From the NCBI GenBank assembly GCA_913056455.1, contig CAJXMJ010000001.1:1240001-1304000 (forward strand): a DNA stretch of 64,000 nt, read 5' to 3'. How positions within the stretch are numbered: position 1 is the first letter of the stretch; the number at the start of each line of letters is the position of its first letter. Source of the DNA: an uncultured Fodinibius sp. GTDB lineage: Bacteria; Bacteroidota; Rhodothermia; Balneolales; Balneolaceae. A model generated the notes under the pieces. The model searched no databases and was not told the DNA's origin. It saw nothing but the letters and a program-made list of their open reading frames with translations. Of the stretch, positions 34,310 through 43,689 are shown one piece after another. Made by a program: the position numbers and the translations under genes.

Positions 34310-36049
34310 TTATCCCCTCTCCTCAATCACCCTTTCGTAGGCAGCTTTAACCTTAACACCGGCAAGCGCTTCATTTACGTTAAACAGATGATCCCCAATT
34401 TTTTCTAATCGGTTAAGGTAATCAAGAAAGACAAAGCCTACTTCATTGGAATAAGTATTTTTTTCGAGTTGAGAGTAATGAAATTCCAGTAAATCATCAC
34501 GACAGTCATCAATAGCATCTTCGATGTCAATTGATTTATCAAGATTAATCTCCCCTATTTCCTTATCCAGGTTCTCCCGAACATTTCGAATAGCATCATG
34601 CACTAAATCAAGCAGTTCATTTAACTTCTTCATTGCAGATTCAGGGAGTTCTCGACCCTCACTTTGCATTCGCTCAAAAGTTTTAGACATCTGAAAATAG
34701 ATATCCGCCACTCGCTCAAGATCATTAATCATGCTGTGCATCCCACGTATACGACGTGTAGCATCTTCAGTAAGATTATAACTGGAAATTTTAGTAAGGT
34801 ACTCAGCAATTTCCAATTCAATATTATCAGTGATCGCCTCTCGTTTTTCGATTTTATCCAAGAACTGATCCTGCCGGTTTTGCTTATTAAACAACAATCC
34901 CTGCATGCTGAAGTGCATCTTCTCAATAAGCTTAGCAAACAACTGGATCTCTTTATGTGCTTGAGACATTGATAATTCAGGAGAAGACATCATTCCCGAA
35001 GAAATGTACTGCAATCGGTGCTGTGTATCCTCTTCTTCTTTCTGATACCTTTCCACCAGACGAACGATGTAGGGCACAAATCCAACGAGTAACAACACAT
35101 TGAGCACATTAAATACCGAATGAAAAAGGGAAAGAGCCAACGTAGCATTAGCCCGTCCGATTTCACTTGTGGCATGAAGAATAGACCCGGACTCTGGGAC
35201 AAAATAGCTCATCAAGGAATCAATCCCCATCAAAAATGGATCAATTAGAATCATCATCCAGATTACGCCAAACATATTAAATACAAAGTGGAAACGGGCG
35301 GCCCGTTTGGCATACACATTACCTACCACAGCGGCAATATTTGCAGTTACGGTAGTTCCAATATTTTCACCCAACACCATTGCGGCCGCTATCGGGAAAT
35401 CAATCCACCCCTCGAACAACATAACCAGTGTAATTGCCATGGCTGCCGAGGATGACTGGGTAACCAGAGTGAGTACTGTACCGGCAATCACAAAAATAAC
35501 AATAGATGCAAATCCAAACTCTGTAAATTGATCCAGAAACATAAACATTTCCGGGTTTTCCTGGATATTGGGCACCCCATTTTTAATAAAATCGAGCCCG
35601 ATAAATAAAATACCGAAACCAATCATCGCTTCGGCAAGGTTACGCAGCTTTTCACGGCCGAAAAAAATAAAAGGGAAAAAGACACCAATTAACATCATGG
35701 CAACCGAAGTAATCTGCATCTTAAATCCAAAAATGGAGATCATCCAGGCGGTAACCGTTGTCCCGATATTCGCCCCCATTACCACTCCTGTTGATTCCAT
35801 AAATGTAATCAACCCGGCATTCACAAAGCTCACTACCATTACGGTAGTCGTAGACGATGACTGGGTAATGGATGTAGTAGCAAAGCCGGTCAAAATGCCT
35901 CTAAACCTCGTACTGGTCATCCCTTTGAGTATAGCCCGAAGCTTATTACCTGCAATTTTCTGGAGGCCATCACTGAACACCTTCATCCCATAAATAAAAA
36001 TTCCCAATGCCCCAATAAGCTGCAGAAAATCCCAAAACGTATAAGTCAT
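34310..36049 (-). CDS. Na/Pi cotransporter family protein with PhoU-like tail
   Basis: 579-residue membrane protein of the NptA/YjbB type, mediating Na+-linked phosphate movement (import in animals, proposed efflux in E. coli YjbB). The two inverted repeats carry QSSSTTTVMVVSFVNAGL with GANIGTTVTA and QSSSAAMAITLVMLFEG with GENIGTTVTA, the standard transport motifs. After about residue 340 comes a cytoplasmic helical PhoU-like region (IQLFAKLIEKMH, RRIRGMHSMINDLERVADI, YLNRLEKIGDHLFNVNEAL), which often couples such carriers to phosphate sensing. It is a single gene, divergent from the methyltransferase gene. Direction of transport cannot be told. Confidence 0.92.
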   Translation of the reverse strand: MTYTFWDFLQLIGALGIFIYGMKVFSDGLQKIAGNKLRAILKGMTSTRFRGILTGFATTSITQSSSTTTVMVVSFVNAGLITFMESTGVVMGANIGTTVTAWMISIFGFKMQITSVAMMLIGVFFPFIFFGREKLRNLAEAMIGFGILFIGLDFIKNGVPNIQENPEMFMFLDQFTEFGFASIVIFVIAGTVLTLVTQSSSAAMAITLVMLFEGWIDFPIAAAMVLGENIGTTVTANIAAVVGNVYAKRAARFHFVFNMFGVIWMMILIDPFLMGIDSLMSYFVPESGSILHATSEIGRANATLALSLFHSVFNVLNVLLLVGFVPYIVRLVERYQKEEEDTQHRLQYISSGMMSSPELSMSQAHKEIQLFAKLIEKMHFSMQGLLFNKQNRQDQFLDKIEKREAITDNIELEIAEYLTKISSYNLTEDATRRIRGMHSMINDLERVADIYFQMSKTFERMQSEGRELPESAMKKLNELLDLVHDAIRNVRENLDKEIGEINLDKSIDIEDAIDDCRDDLLEFHYSQLEKNTYSNEVGFVFLDYLNRLEKIGDHLFNVNEALAGVKVKAAYERVIEERG

Positions 36050-36231
36050 TATTCGTTTATTTTAGTGCTGATCAATATTTGCATGACTACTGTATCCCAG
36101 AAAAAGACGCGGGGAAATATAACGGAAATCAATATTTTTTAATAGAAATAATCTAATTCAAATTGATACCGCTGGTATTAACCAACACATTGTTTATACT
36201 GTTTTTGAACAGGAGTTAAATTTCACAAATA

Positions 36232-36876
36232 ATGACTATCCCAAATTTTAACAAGCTTGTAAAGCGAGGATATATCATTTTTCTGGTGCTTTTTGCAACG
36301 GCTTCTCTTTGTTGTGCCCAAGCACCGGGAAACCAATCTGACGTCAATTGGCTAATTGAAGTTCTTAATATCGAAGATGGATTGACTGTTGCCGATATTG
36401 GAGCAGGATACGGTGATCAAACACTGGCTATTTCTCAACACATCGGTTCTAAAGGCACGATCTATAGCACCGAACTGGGAACAGAATCAGTTAAGGAATT
36501 AAGACAATCTGTTGAAAATACTGACTTCTCAAATATAACAGTGCTGAAGGGACATCCTGATCGAACTAACCTCCCAAAAGAATGTTGTGATGCCATCTTT
36601 TTGCGACGCGTATACCATCATATCACTAATCCAAAAGCCTTTAACAACAGCCTCTTTACATCTCTAAAGCCCGGCGGACGTTTGGCCATTATTGACTTCA
36701 AACCCCGGGGATCCGAAGCCGATCCGGATGGACGAGCATCCGGCAGCCAGCATGGAGTAACGGCAGATACGGTCGTTAAAGAACTTAGGCAAGCTGGGTT
36801 TTCGCTTATAAGCACAGAAGAAGGAGTCGGAAGAGATATCTATGTGGTTATGGAAAAACCATCGAAGAACTCCTGA
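36232..36876 (+). CDS. Exported class I SAM-dependent methyltransferase-like protein
   Basis: 214 residues. The N terminus is a clear signal peptide (KRGYIIFLVLFATASLCCAQ-A), and the rest is a Rossmann methyltransferase: motif I VADIGAGYGDQTLAI, an acidic residue in IYSTELG (motif II), CCDAIFLRRVYHHI (motif IV area) and FTSLKPGGRLAIIDFKP (motif V/VI). The Cys pair at the cleavage site does not fit a lipobox. S-adenosylmethionine is not normally present in the periplasm, so its activity there is puzzling. It is 102 nt upstream of a small cupin gene on the same strand. Substrate unknown. Confidence 0.82.
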   Translation: MTIPNFNKLVKRGYIIFLVLFATASLCCAQAPGNQSDVNWLIEVLNIEDGLTVADIGAGYGDQTLAISQHIGSKGTIYSTELGTESVKELRQSVENTDFSNITVLKGHPDRTNLPKECCDAIFLRRVYHHITNPKAFNNSLFTSLKPGGRLAIIDFKPRGSEADPDGRASGSQHGVTADTVVKELRQAGFSLISTEEGVGRDIYVVMEKPSKNS

Positions 36877-36978
36877 TTTTTTATCGCAAATACCCTGATT
36901 CCCCATATTTCTTTTACCGTTCGGTATTTCTATTTAGATTGTCTGTACTAATGCCCATCAAACGAACGGAGGTTGACT

Positions 36979-37302
36979 ATGAGTTACGGACACGTAAAGT
37001 CGGGAGATCCGATCAACCTACAAACACTGCGCGAAGAGTTAGATGTGGATACTTCGTATGCGTTGGTAAAAACTGATCGCATGGAGGTTATCCGCATGGC
37101 ACTACCCAAAGGTAAAACGGTTGAAGAACATTCGGTTGACAGTGAAATATCAGTCTTGTGCTTGAAAGGAGAAATATATTTTGATATTGATCATGAAGCA
37201 CAAACCTTAACACCCGATGATTGGCTTTACTTAAATGCCCGCCAACCTTTTTCTTACAGTGTCAAAGAGGAAACTATTCTGCTGGTTACCATTATTTTTT
37301 GA
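36979..37302 (+). CDS. Small cupin-fold protein
   Basis: 107 residues from the ATG at 36979, chosen because GGAGG (36968-36972) is 6 nt upstream; a TTG two codons earlier lies too close to that site. Single cupin barrel: MEVIRMALPKGKTVEEHSVDSEISVLCLKGEIYFDI as motif 1 and LTPDDWLYLNARQPFSY as motif 2. The usual HxH metal pair is reduced to a single His (EEHSVDSE), and the motif-2 His is missing too, so metal binding and catalysis are doubtful. It may be a small-molecule sensor. It has the best ribosome-binding site in the neighbourhood. Function unknown. Nothing else is recognised in 37303-37562. Confidence 0.75.
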   Translation: MSYGHVKSGDPINLQTLREELDVDTSYALVKTDRMEVIRMALPKGKTVEEHSVDSEISVLCLKGEIYFDIDHEAQTLTPDDWLYLNARQPFSYSVKEETILLVTIIF

Positions 37303-37562
37303 AAACAACGATCTCAATAAGCAATACCAAAAATTGTATATATCCAAAGGTGTGATAAAAACTCATTTGACTGACCTACGTTTACTTTGATAGAATTGTA
37401 TAAAGCTTGGAAAGTAAAATTGGATTAAAAAAATGAACGGTATTTTTGAAATCAGTTTAAACGTATAGTCCAATGAATTTTAAAGAATCCTTAAACGCTT
37501 GATCTATGTATCCAAAAATTTTATAGTTTCTTATCATTATTCCTTTAACCAACCACATTAGT

Positions 37563-40500
37563 ATGAAAGTAAGACTCAGCTCTTTACTATTCGTTATTCT
37601 CTTTGCAGTGGGAACTATGTCTTTGTCTGCACAAGATAATGCTAAGACAGTTTCAGAAGCGAACTATAATGGTCTCGAATTTCGCAATATAGGTCCGGCC
37701 CTGTTTTCGGGACGTATTGCAGATATTGATATTCATCCCAATGATGACGACATCTGGTACGTTGCTGTTGGTTCTGGCGGCGTTTGGAAGACCACGAATG
37801 ACGGTGTAACCTGGGAGCCAATCTTTGACAGTCAGTCTTCATTTTCCATCGGCAGTGTTACTATAGATCCGAACAACCCGAACACTGTTTGGGTGGGCAC
37901 TGGCGAAAACGTTGGAGGACGTCATGTTGGATATGGCGATGGCATCTACAAAAGTACCGATGCCGGTAAGACGTGGAAAAATATGGGACTCAAAGAGTCA
38001 CAGCATATTTCGCGAATCATTGTCCATCCTGAAAATTCGGATATAATTTGGGTTGCAGCACAAGGTCCTCTGTGGAGCAGTGGAGGTCAGCGAGGCCTCT
38101 ATAAATCTACCGATGGTGGGGAAACCTGGGAAAAGAAACTCGGCGGTAACGAATGGACCGGCGTTACGGATATAGAAATTGATCCACGCAATCCTGATAG
38201 AATGTACGCTGCAACCTGGCAGCGCCAGCGCATTGTACCCATTTATGTTGGCGGTGGCCCGGGGTCTGGTATCCATAAAAGTACTGATGGCGGCGAAACT
38301 TGGAAAGAAATCAAAAACGGTATTCCGGAAAATGTTGGAAAAATCGGAATGGATATCTCCCCGCAACAGCCAGATATCGTTTATGCTGCCATTGAACTTG
38401 ACCGGCGCAATGGCGGTGTATTCAAATCTGAAGACCGGGGAGAATCCTGGAAAAAAATGTCGGATGCTGTAGGCGGCGGAACCGGTCCGCATTATTATCA
38501 GGAGCTTTATGCCTCTCCCCATCATTTTGGAACGCTTTATCTAATGGATGTGGTCACGGAGGTGTCCACAAATCACGGAAAAACATTTGAAGAGATCCCG
38601 GTTGCCAATAAGCATGTTGACGATCATGCCATGGCATTCAAAAAAGATGAACCTGATTATTTAATGATCGGTTCTGACGGGGGTATATACGAATCTCATA
38701 ACTTGGGTGAAGATTGGGATATGGTAAGAAATTTGCCGATTACCCAGTTCCACAAAATCTATGTTGACGACGCCGAGCCTTTCTATAATGTTTATGGCGG
38801 TACTCAGGATAATGGTTCTCAAATGGGACCCTCACGTACCGATAATGAACGAGGAATTGCAAATCGCGACTGGAAAAAGACATTGGGGGCTGACGGACAC
38901 GATGGTGCCACCGAACCCGGAAATCCCAATATTTTCTACGGTGAATATCAGCAGGGCGTTCTACATCGTGTGGACAAAAAAACCGGCGATGCCGTATTGA
39001 TACAGCCACAACCTGACCAAGGTGAAGAATACGAGCGTTTTAACTGGGATTCTCCCGTAGAAATAAGTCCCCACAATCCTACAAAACTTCTGTTTGCTTC
39101 TCAGCGCGTTTGGGTCACAGAAGATCGCGGAAATACCTGGGAGGCAATCTCCGGTGATTTGACGCGTGGTGACCAAGAGCGCCTGGAATTTCAAATTATG
39201 GGCAAACAGCGCAGCTGGGACAATGCTTGGGATGTAAATGCAATGTCGGACTATAACACCATTACTTCACTTTCCGAATCGCCACTGCAAGAGGGATTGA
39301 TTTATGCCGGCACCGATGATGGACTCTTTCAGGTCACTACAAACGGCGGTGAAAGCTGGCGTGAAGTAGAGTTAGGTAATATTGATGGCGTTCCTAAGAC
39401 AGCCTTTGTGAATGACATTAAGGCTAGTTTGTTTAATAAGAACACAGTCTATCTGGTGCTTGACAATCACAAATACGGAGACATGAGTCCGTATATTCTT
39501 AAAAGTACCGACCAGGGCAAAAGCTGGGAAAGCATCAGTGATGATCTTCCCGAAGATCACGTGGTCTGGCGAATTGTACAGGATGATGTCAATAAGAACC
39601 TGATGTTTGCCGCCACTGAATTTGGCGTGTTCTTTACTGTTGATGGCGGAGAAGAGTGGACGAAATTGGAAAGCGGCATGCCAACTATTGCCATCCGTGA
39701 TCTTGTAATTCAGCGACAACATGATGATCTGGTTGCAGGATCATTCGGACGAGGAATTTTCATCCTCGACAATTATGCACCACTTAGAGAAGTGAGTCCG
39801 CAGATGCTGGATCAACAGGCGAAGCTCTTTGAAGCACGTGATGCATTCTGGTATGTGCCTGATCAGGAAGTAGAAAATCTCGGGGCTAACTTCTTTACTG
39901 CTAAAAATCCACCTTTTGGAGCCGTATTTACTTACTACCTTAAGGATGACCTTCAATCACTCAGAGAACAGCGGCTTGAACGAGAAGAAGAACTCGGTGA
40001 TAATGAAGACGTACCCTTCCCTGGCTGGGATAATCTGGAGGCCGAAAAACGTCAAGAAGGTCCCAAAGTTATTCTGACGATCAGAGACAGTGACGGTAAT
40101 GTCGTTCGGAAAGTAGAAGGACCTACATCGTCTGGATTCCATCGCGTTAACTGGAACCTTCGGTATCCATCCAAAGATATCGTAGAGCTTGAGCAAGAAG
40201 AAGGCGGATGGTACGACGGAGGCTTTATGGCTACGCCCGGTACCTATACAGCAACACTTTCTCAAAAAGTGCTGGGAGAAGTCAAGCAGCTTTCGGAGCC
40301 GGTGGAATTTGAAGTTAAGCCACTTCGTGAAGGTACGCTTGAACGCGCCTCAAATACAACCATCGATGAGTTCCGAGAAACGCTGGAAACATTCCAGCAA
40401 AACTTGACGCAGACCGAAAACACACTTGAGAAGCAACTCAATCGTGTCAACGCCATGAAAACCGCGCTATCCAGAGCTTCACAAGAAGATACTGTATTGG

Positions 40501-40802
40501 CAAAACGACTGCACGAGGCTCGTATCCAGCTGCTTGATCTTAAGAAGCAGATGGACGGCAGCGAAGCCAAGCAAGAAATCGGTGAACGTACGCAGGTAAC
40601 CCCCAGCTCTCGTCTGTATGTGGGTTACAACGCCCTTGGATCAACATATGGGCCTACGCCGATGCATGTAAATACGATTGAAGCAGGCCGAGCCGAACTG
40701 GATACAATCCAACAGAATCTGAACCAGTTCGTAGAAAATGTAATGCCCGAACTCAATCAAGCACTTGAAGCTACAGATGCACCACCGATTGAGGACAATT
40801 AA
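37563..40802 (+). CDS. Secreted BNR-repeat / VPS10-like beta-propeller protein
   Basis: 1079 residues with a signal peptide (FVILFAVGTMSLSAQ-D). The first 750 residues are beta-propeller blades with many Asp-box (BNR) motifs: GGVWKTTNDGVTWEPI, GIYKSTDAGKTWKNM, GLYKSTDGGETWEK, GVFKSEDRGESWKKM, VTTNGGESWREV and LKSTDQGKSWESI. The pattern resembles sortilin/VPS10 domains. A beta-sandwich region follows (VILTIRDSDGNVVRKVEGP), then a coiled-coil-like segment (ETLETFQQNLTQTENTLEKQLNRVN). Databases often call such proteins glycosyl hydrolases, but no sialidase active site (RIP motif, Arg triad) is visible, so binding or peptidase-associated roles are as likely. It is a single gene with its own terminator. 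Confidence 0.85.
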   Translation: MKVRLSSLLFVILFAVGTMSLSAQDNAKTVSEANYNGLEFRNIGPALFSGRIADIDIHPNDDDIWYVAVGSGGVWKTTNDGVTWEPIFDSQSSFSIGSVTIDPNNPNTVWVGTGENVGGRHVGYGDGIYKSTDAGKTWKNMGLKESQHISRIIVHPENSDIIWVAAQGPLWSSGGQRGLYKSTDGGETWEKKLGGNEWTGVTDIEIDPRNPDRMYAATWQRQRIVPIYVGGGPGSGIHKSTDGGETWKEIKNGIPENVGKIGMDISPQQPDIVYAAIELDRRNGGVFKSEDRGESWKKMSDAVGGGTGPHYYQELYASPHHFGTLYLMDVVTEVSTNHGKTFEEIPVANKHVDDHAMAFKKDEPDYLMIGSDGGIYESHNLGEDWDMVRNLPITQFHKIYVDDAEPFYNVYGGTQDNGSQMGPSRTDNERGIANRDWKKTLGADGHDGATEPGNPNIFYGEYQQGVLHRVDKKTGDAVLIQPQPDQGEEYERFNWDSPVEISPHNPTKLLFASQRVWVTEDRGNTWEAISGDLTRGDQERLEFQIMGKQRSWDNAWDVNAMSDYNTITSLSESPLQEGLIYAGTDDGLFQVTTNGGESWREVELGNIDGVPKTAFVNDIKASLFNKNTVYLVLDNHKYGDMSPYILKSTDQGKSWESISDDLPEDHVVWRIVQDDVNKNLMFAATEFGVFFTVDGGEEWTKLESGMPTIAIRDLVIQRQHDDLVAGSFGRGIFILDNYAPLREVSPQMLDQQAKLFEARDAFWYVPDQEVENLGANFFTAKNPPFGAVFTYYLKDDLQSLREQRLEREEELGDNEDVPFPGWDNLEAEKRQEGPKVILTIRDSDGNVVRKVEGPTSSGFHRVNWNLRYPSKDIVELEQEEGGWYDGGFMATPGTYTATLSQKVLGEVKQLSEPVEFEVKPLREGTLERASNTTIDEFRETLETFQQNLTQTENTLEKQLNRVNAMKTALSRASQEDTVLAKRLHEARIQLLDLKKQMDGSEAKQEIGERTQVTPSSRLYVGYNALGSTYGPTPMHVNTIEAGRAELDTIQQNLNQFVENVMPELNQALEATDAPPIEDN

Positions 40803-40830
40803 TCATTACCTCAATTACATTCATTTAATA

Positions 40831-40864
40831 AATAAAGGGACGCTGAAGCGTCCCTTTATTATTT
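40831..40864 (+). terminator. Rho-independent terminator of the BNR-repeat gene
   Basis: Near-perfect stem AATAAAGGGACGCT against AGCGTCCCTTTATT, with a tight loop, then ATTT. It lies 28 nt after the stop. Confidence 0.9.
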
Positions 40865-41002
40865 GATAGCAGTTAGAGAAGGATATCACTTAAACTAATT
40901 AAACAACTACTTCAATATATTTACATATCTACACCTTCAGGGTTCCGATAAAGTGCTCGACGTTCCGTTCAGCACCTCAAAAGGCAGCTTGTGTAAGCAA
41001 TG

Positions 41003-43450
41003 TTATTCAGCTGCGTGGTTCATTAAATTTTCTTCGAGTTTGCTGATTGAATGCAATGTTTTTAGCATCGAATCGGGGGTGACTGAAATCGTATCTATCC
41101 CATTGGATACCAAAAACTCCGCAAAATCAGGAAAGTCTGAAGGCCCCTGTCCACAAATTCCTACTTTAGTACCCGTTTTTCGCGCTTTCTCTAACAGCAT
41201 TAAGATCATGCGTTTAACCGCCATATTTCGCTCATCATAGATGTGGGCCACCAGCGACGAATCACGATCAAGCCCCAGCGTAAGTTGGGTTAAATCATTA
41301 GATCCAATGGAAAAACCATCGATATGTTCAGCAAATTCTTCAGCCATCATGATATTCGAAGGAAGTTCAGCCATCAAATACACCTCGAGTCCGTTTTCAC
41401 CGCGTTTTAATCCATATTCGACCATCGTCTCCAATACTTTTTCCAGCTCCTCTGGCGTCCGACAGAATGGAATCATCACTGTAATATTTGTTAATCCATA
41501 TTCATCACGCACCCTCTTTATGGCTTTACATTCCAAACCGAAAGCCTCCTTGTAGGCATCAGAATAGTAGCGCGATGCTCCCCGCCAGCCAATCATCGGA
41601 TTTTCTTCCTCCGGCTCAAAATGGATACCGCCTACCAGATTGCGATACTCATTTGATTTAAAATCGGAGAACCGCACAATCACCCGATTTGGATAAAAAG
41701 CAGCCCCAATATACGCTATGCCGTATGATAGTTTTTTGATGAAAAAATCTGCTTCATCTTCGTATCCAAACGTAATCTCCTCGATTTTTTTGGTGAGTTG
41801 CTCATCTCCAATTTCACGATGATGCAGCAGGGCCAGCGGATGGGCATTAATAAAATTGTTGATAATAAACTCTTCGCGGGCCAATCCTACCCCTGCATTT
41901 GGCACCTTGCTAAATTTAAAAGCCATATCGGGTGATGCCACATTAAGCATGATAGGTGTTTTAGTGGTCGGCAAATCGGAAAGACGATGGTTTTGCTCCT
42001 CAAAGGCAATGGCTCCATCATACACCTTTCCGGTACTCCCCTCGGCACAAGAAACCGTAACAGTAGATCCGTTTTCTAATATTTTTGTTGCTTTTTCGGT
42101 GCCCACCAACGCCGGTATCCCCAGCTCCCGAGCTACAATTGCTGCATGACACGTCCGTCCTCCCTTATTGGTGACAATGGCTGATGCTTTTTTCATCAGC
42201 GGCTCCCAATCCGGATCGGTCATTTCTGTGACCAACACTTGACCCGCTTTAAATTCGACCTCATCAGCCGAACCGTCTCGACCATCAAGTGTGTGAATAG
42301 TTTTCACTTCTCCACAACCAATACGATCCCCCACCGCAGTACCTTCTATAATAAGCCGTTCATGACGATTTTTGTCTTTGATATGAAACTCTGTTAAGCT
42401 GTCTACTTCCTGATTTGAGTGAACAGTCTCGGGACGGGCCTGTACGATAAAAAGTTGATCGGAAAGTCCGTCATAGGCCCATTCTACATCTACGGGGGTC
42501 CATCGGCCATTTCGTTCCGTATAATAGTTTTCAATTTCAACAACCCATTTGGCAAGTTGTAAAGCCTGTGTATCATTCAAACAGAAGGACCGTCGCTGCG
42601 ATTCTTCCAAGCTAAGCTTTTTCGTAAGCTCATTAGGCTTATGTCCATAGGCCAATTTGTGGGTTTTATTTCCCAGCTTCTTCTCGATGATTGCATGTTT
42701 TCCCTGTGCCAAGGTGGGTTTAAAAATAATGAATTCGTCGGGTGATACTTCACCCTGAACCAACAGTTCCCCTAATCCAAAAGTACCATTTATAACTACT
42801 ACATTTTCAAAACCACTTTCCGGATCCAGAGAAAACGAAACGCCTGAAGCACCCAGATCGGAACGCGCCATTTTTTGAATCCCTACCGAAAGCTTGGCTT
42901 CCATGTGATCGAAGCCCGCCGATGTTCTGTAGGAGATGGCCCGGTCTGTAAAAAGAGAGGCAAAACAAGCCTTAACAGAATTAAGCACATTATTTGCACC
43001 GCGTACATTCAGAAAGGAATCTTGCTGTCCCGCAAATGAAGCATCGGGTAAATCTTCTGTCGTCGCAGAGGAACGAACAGCGACATCGGTCGCATCCTTT
43101 CCATATTTTTGAGAAAGCTCCACATACCGTTGTTTAATCTCCTCGCGCACCTCTTCCTCAAATTCACCGTCAAGAATCAGCTGTCGGATATGCATTCCCG
43201 TTTTACGAAGCTGTACAAGATCCTCCACATCTAACTGTTCAATGAGTCTTTTAATCTCTTTGGTGAGTCCATTTTGCTGCATATACCGATCATATGCATC
43301 TACCGTTAAAACAAATCCATCAGGCACATGGATACCCCGCTCAGTTAAATTACCTATCATCTCGCCGAGTGATGCATTTTTTCCGCCCACAAGGTTAACC
43401 ATATCCATATTTACATCTGAAAGATCCCGAATAATAGTGTTGGTAGCCAT
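41003..43450 (-). CDS. ppsA: Phosphoenolpyruvate synthase
   Basis: Makes PEP from pyruvate and ATP (AMP and Pi released), the entry to gluconeogenesis; 815 residues, cytoplasmic. The domain order is standard: the ATP-grasp pyruvate-phosphate dikinase domain (LVGGKNASLGEMI, VRSSATTEDLPDASFAGQQDSFLNV), the swivelling domain with phospho-His435 in GGRTCHAAIVARELGIPA, and the PEP-binding TIM barrel with IGWRGASRYYSD, FSIGSNDLTQLTLGLDRDS and KVGICGQGPSDFPDF. No DUF299-type regulator is adjacent. Without the extra pyruvate-phosphate dikinase subdomains and at this length, PpsA is the right call. About 240 nt with a strong inverted repeat separate it from the luxC-like gene upstream. Confidence 0.96.
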   Translation of the reverse strand: MATNTIIRDLSDVNMDMVNLVGGKNASLGEMIGNLTERGIHVPDGFVLTVDAYDRYMQQNGLTKEIKRLIEQLDVEDLVQLRKTGMHIRQLILDGEFEEEVREEIKQRYVELSQKYGKDATDVAVRSSATTEDLPDASFAGQQDSFLNVRGANNVLNSVKACFASLFTDRAISYRTSAGFDHMEAKLSVGIQKMARSDLGASGVSFSLDPESGFENVVVINGTFGLGELLVQGEVSPDEFIIFKPTLAQGKHAIIEKKLGNKTHKLAYGHKPNELTKKLSLEESQRRSFCLNDTQALQLAKWVVEIENYYTERNGRWTPVDVEWAYDGLSDQLFIVQARPETVHSNQEVDSLTEFHIKDKNRHERLIIEGTAVGDRIGCGEVKTIHTLDGRDGSADEVEFKAGQVLVTEMTDPDWEPLMKKASAIVTNKGGRTCHAAIVARELGIPALVGTEKATKILENGSTVTVSCAEGSTGKVYDGAIAFEEQNHRLSDLPTTKTPIMLNVASPDMAFKFSKVPNAGVGLAREEFIINNFINAHPLALLHHREIGDEQLTKKIEEITFGYEDEADFFIKKLSYGIAYIGAAFYPNRVIVRFSDFKSNEYRNLVGGIHFEPEEENPMIGWRGASRYYSDAYKEAFGLECKAIKRVRDEYGLTNITVMIPFCRTPEELEKVLETMVEYGLKRGENGLEVYLMAELPSNIMMAEEFAEHIDGFSIGSNDLTQLTLGLDRDSSLVAHIYDERNMAVKRMILMLLEKARKTGTKVGICGQGPSDFPDFAEFLVSNGIDTISVTPDSMLKTLHSISKLEENLMNHAAE

Positions 43451-43565
43451 TCTCTCGTAGTTTTTTTATTAGCAGAGGTGATTGTCAGCAACCATCCCTC
43501 TCATATTTTTTTAAAACGTAAATAACCTCAGGAACTCTCTTCTTTTTTGAGGCTGTCAGTAATTC

Positions 43566-43604
43566 GTAGTACAATATTATGTTAGATCTGCAATATTGTA
43601 CTAC
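43566..43604. repeat. Perfect 13-bp inverted repeat between luxC-like gene and ppsA
   Basis: GTAGTACAATATT (43566-43578) and AATATTGTACTAC (43592-43604) are exact inverse copies separated by 13 nt that contain AGATCT. No T tract follows on either strand, so it does not look like an intrinsic terminator; an operator or RNA leader structure for ppsA is possible. Confidence 0.7.
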
Positions 43605-43689
43605 TGATCATAGCTGATATATACACGCAATAAGTATATTGCTCAAATTCTATCTATCGCGCAACTATTTTTAAAAGATTAGATAAAAT

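Noticed and set aside
37563-40802. Glycosyl hydrolase/sialidase function for the BNR-repeat protein
   Set aside because: Asp-box repeats alone do not show catalysis; I see no sialidase active-site motif.
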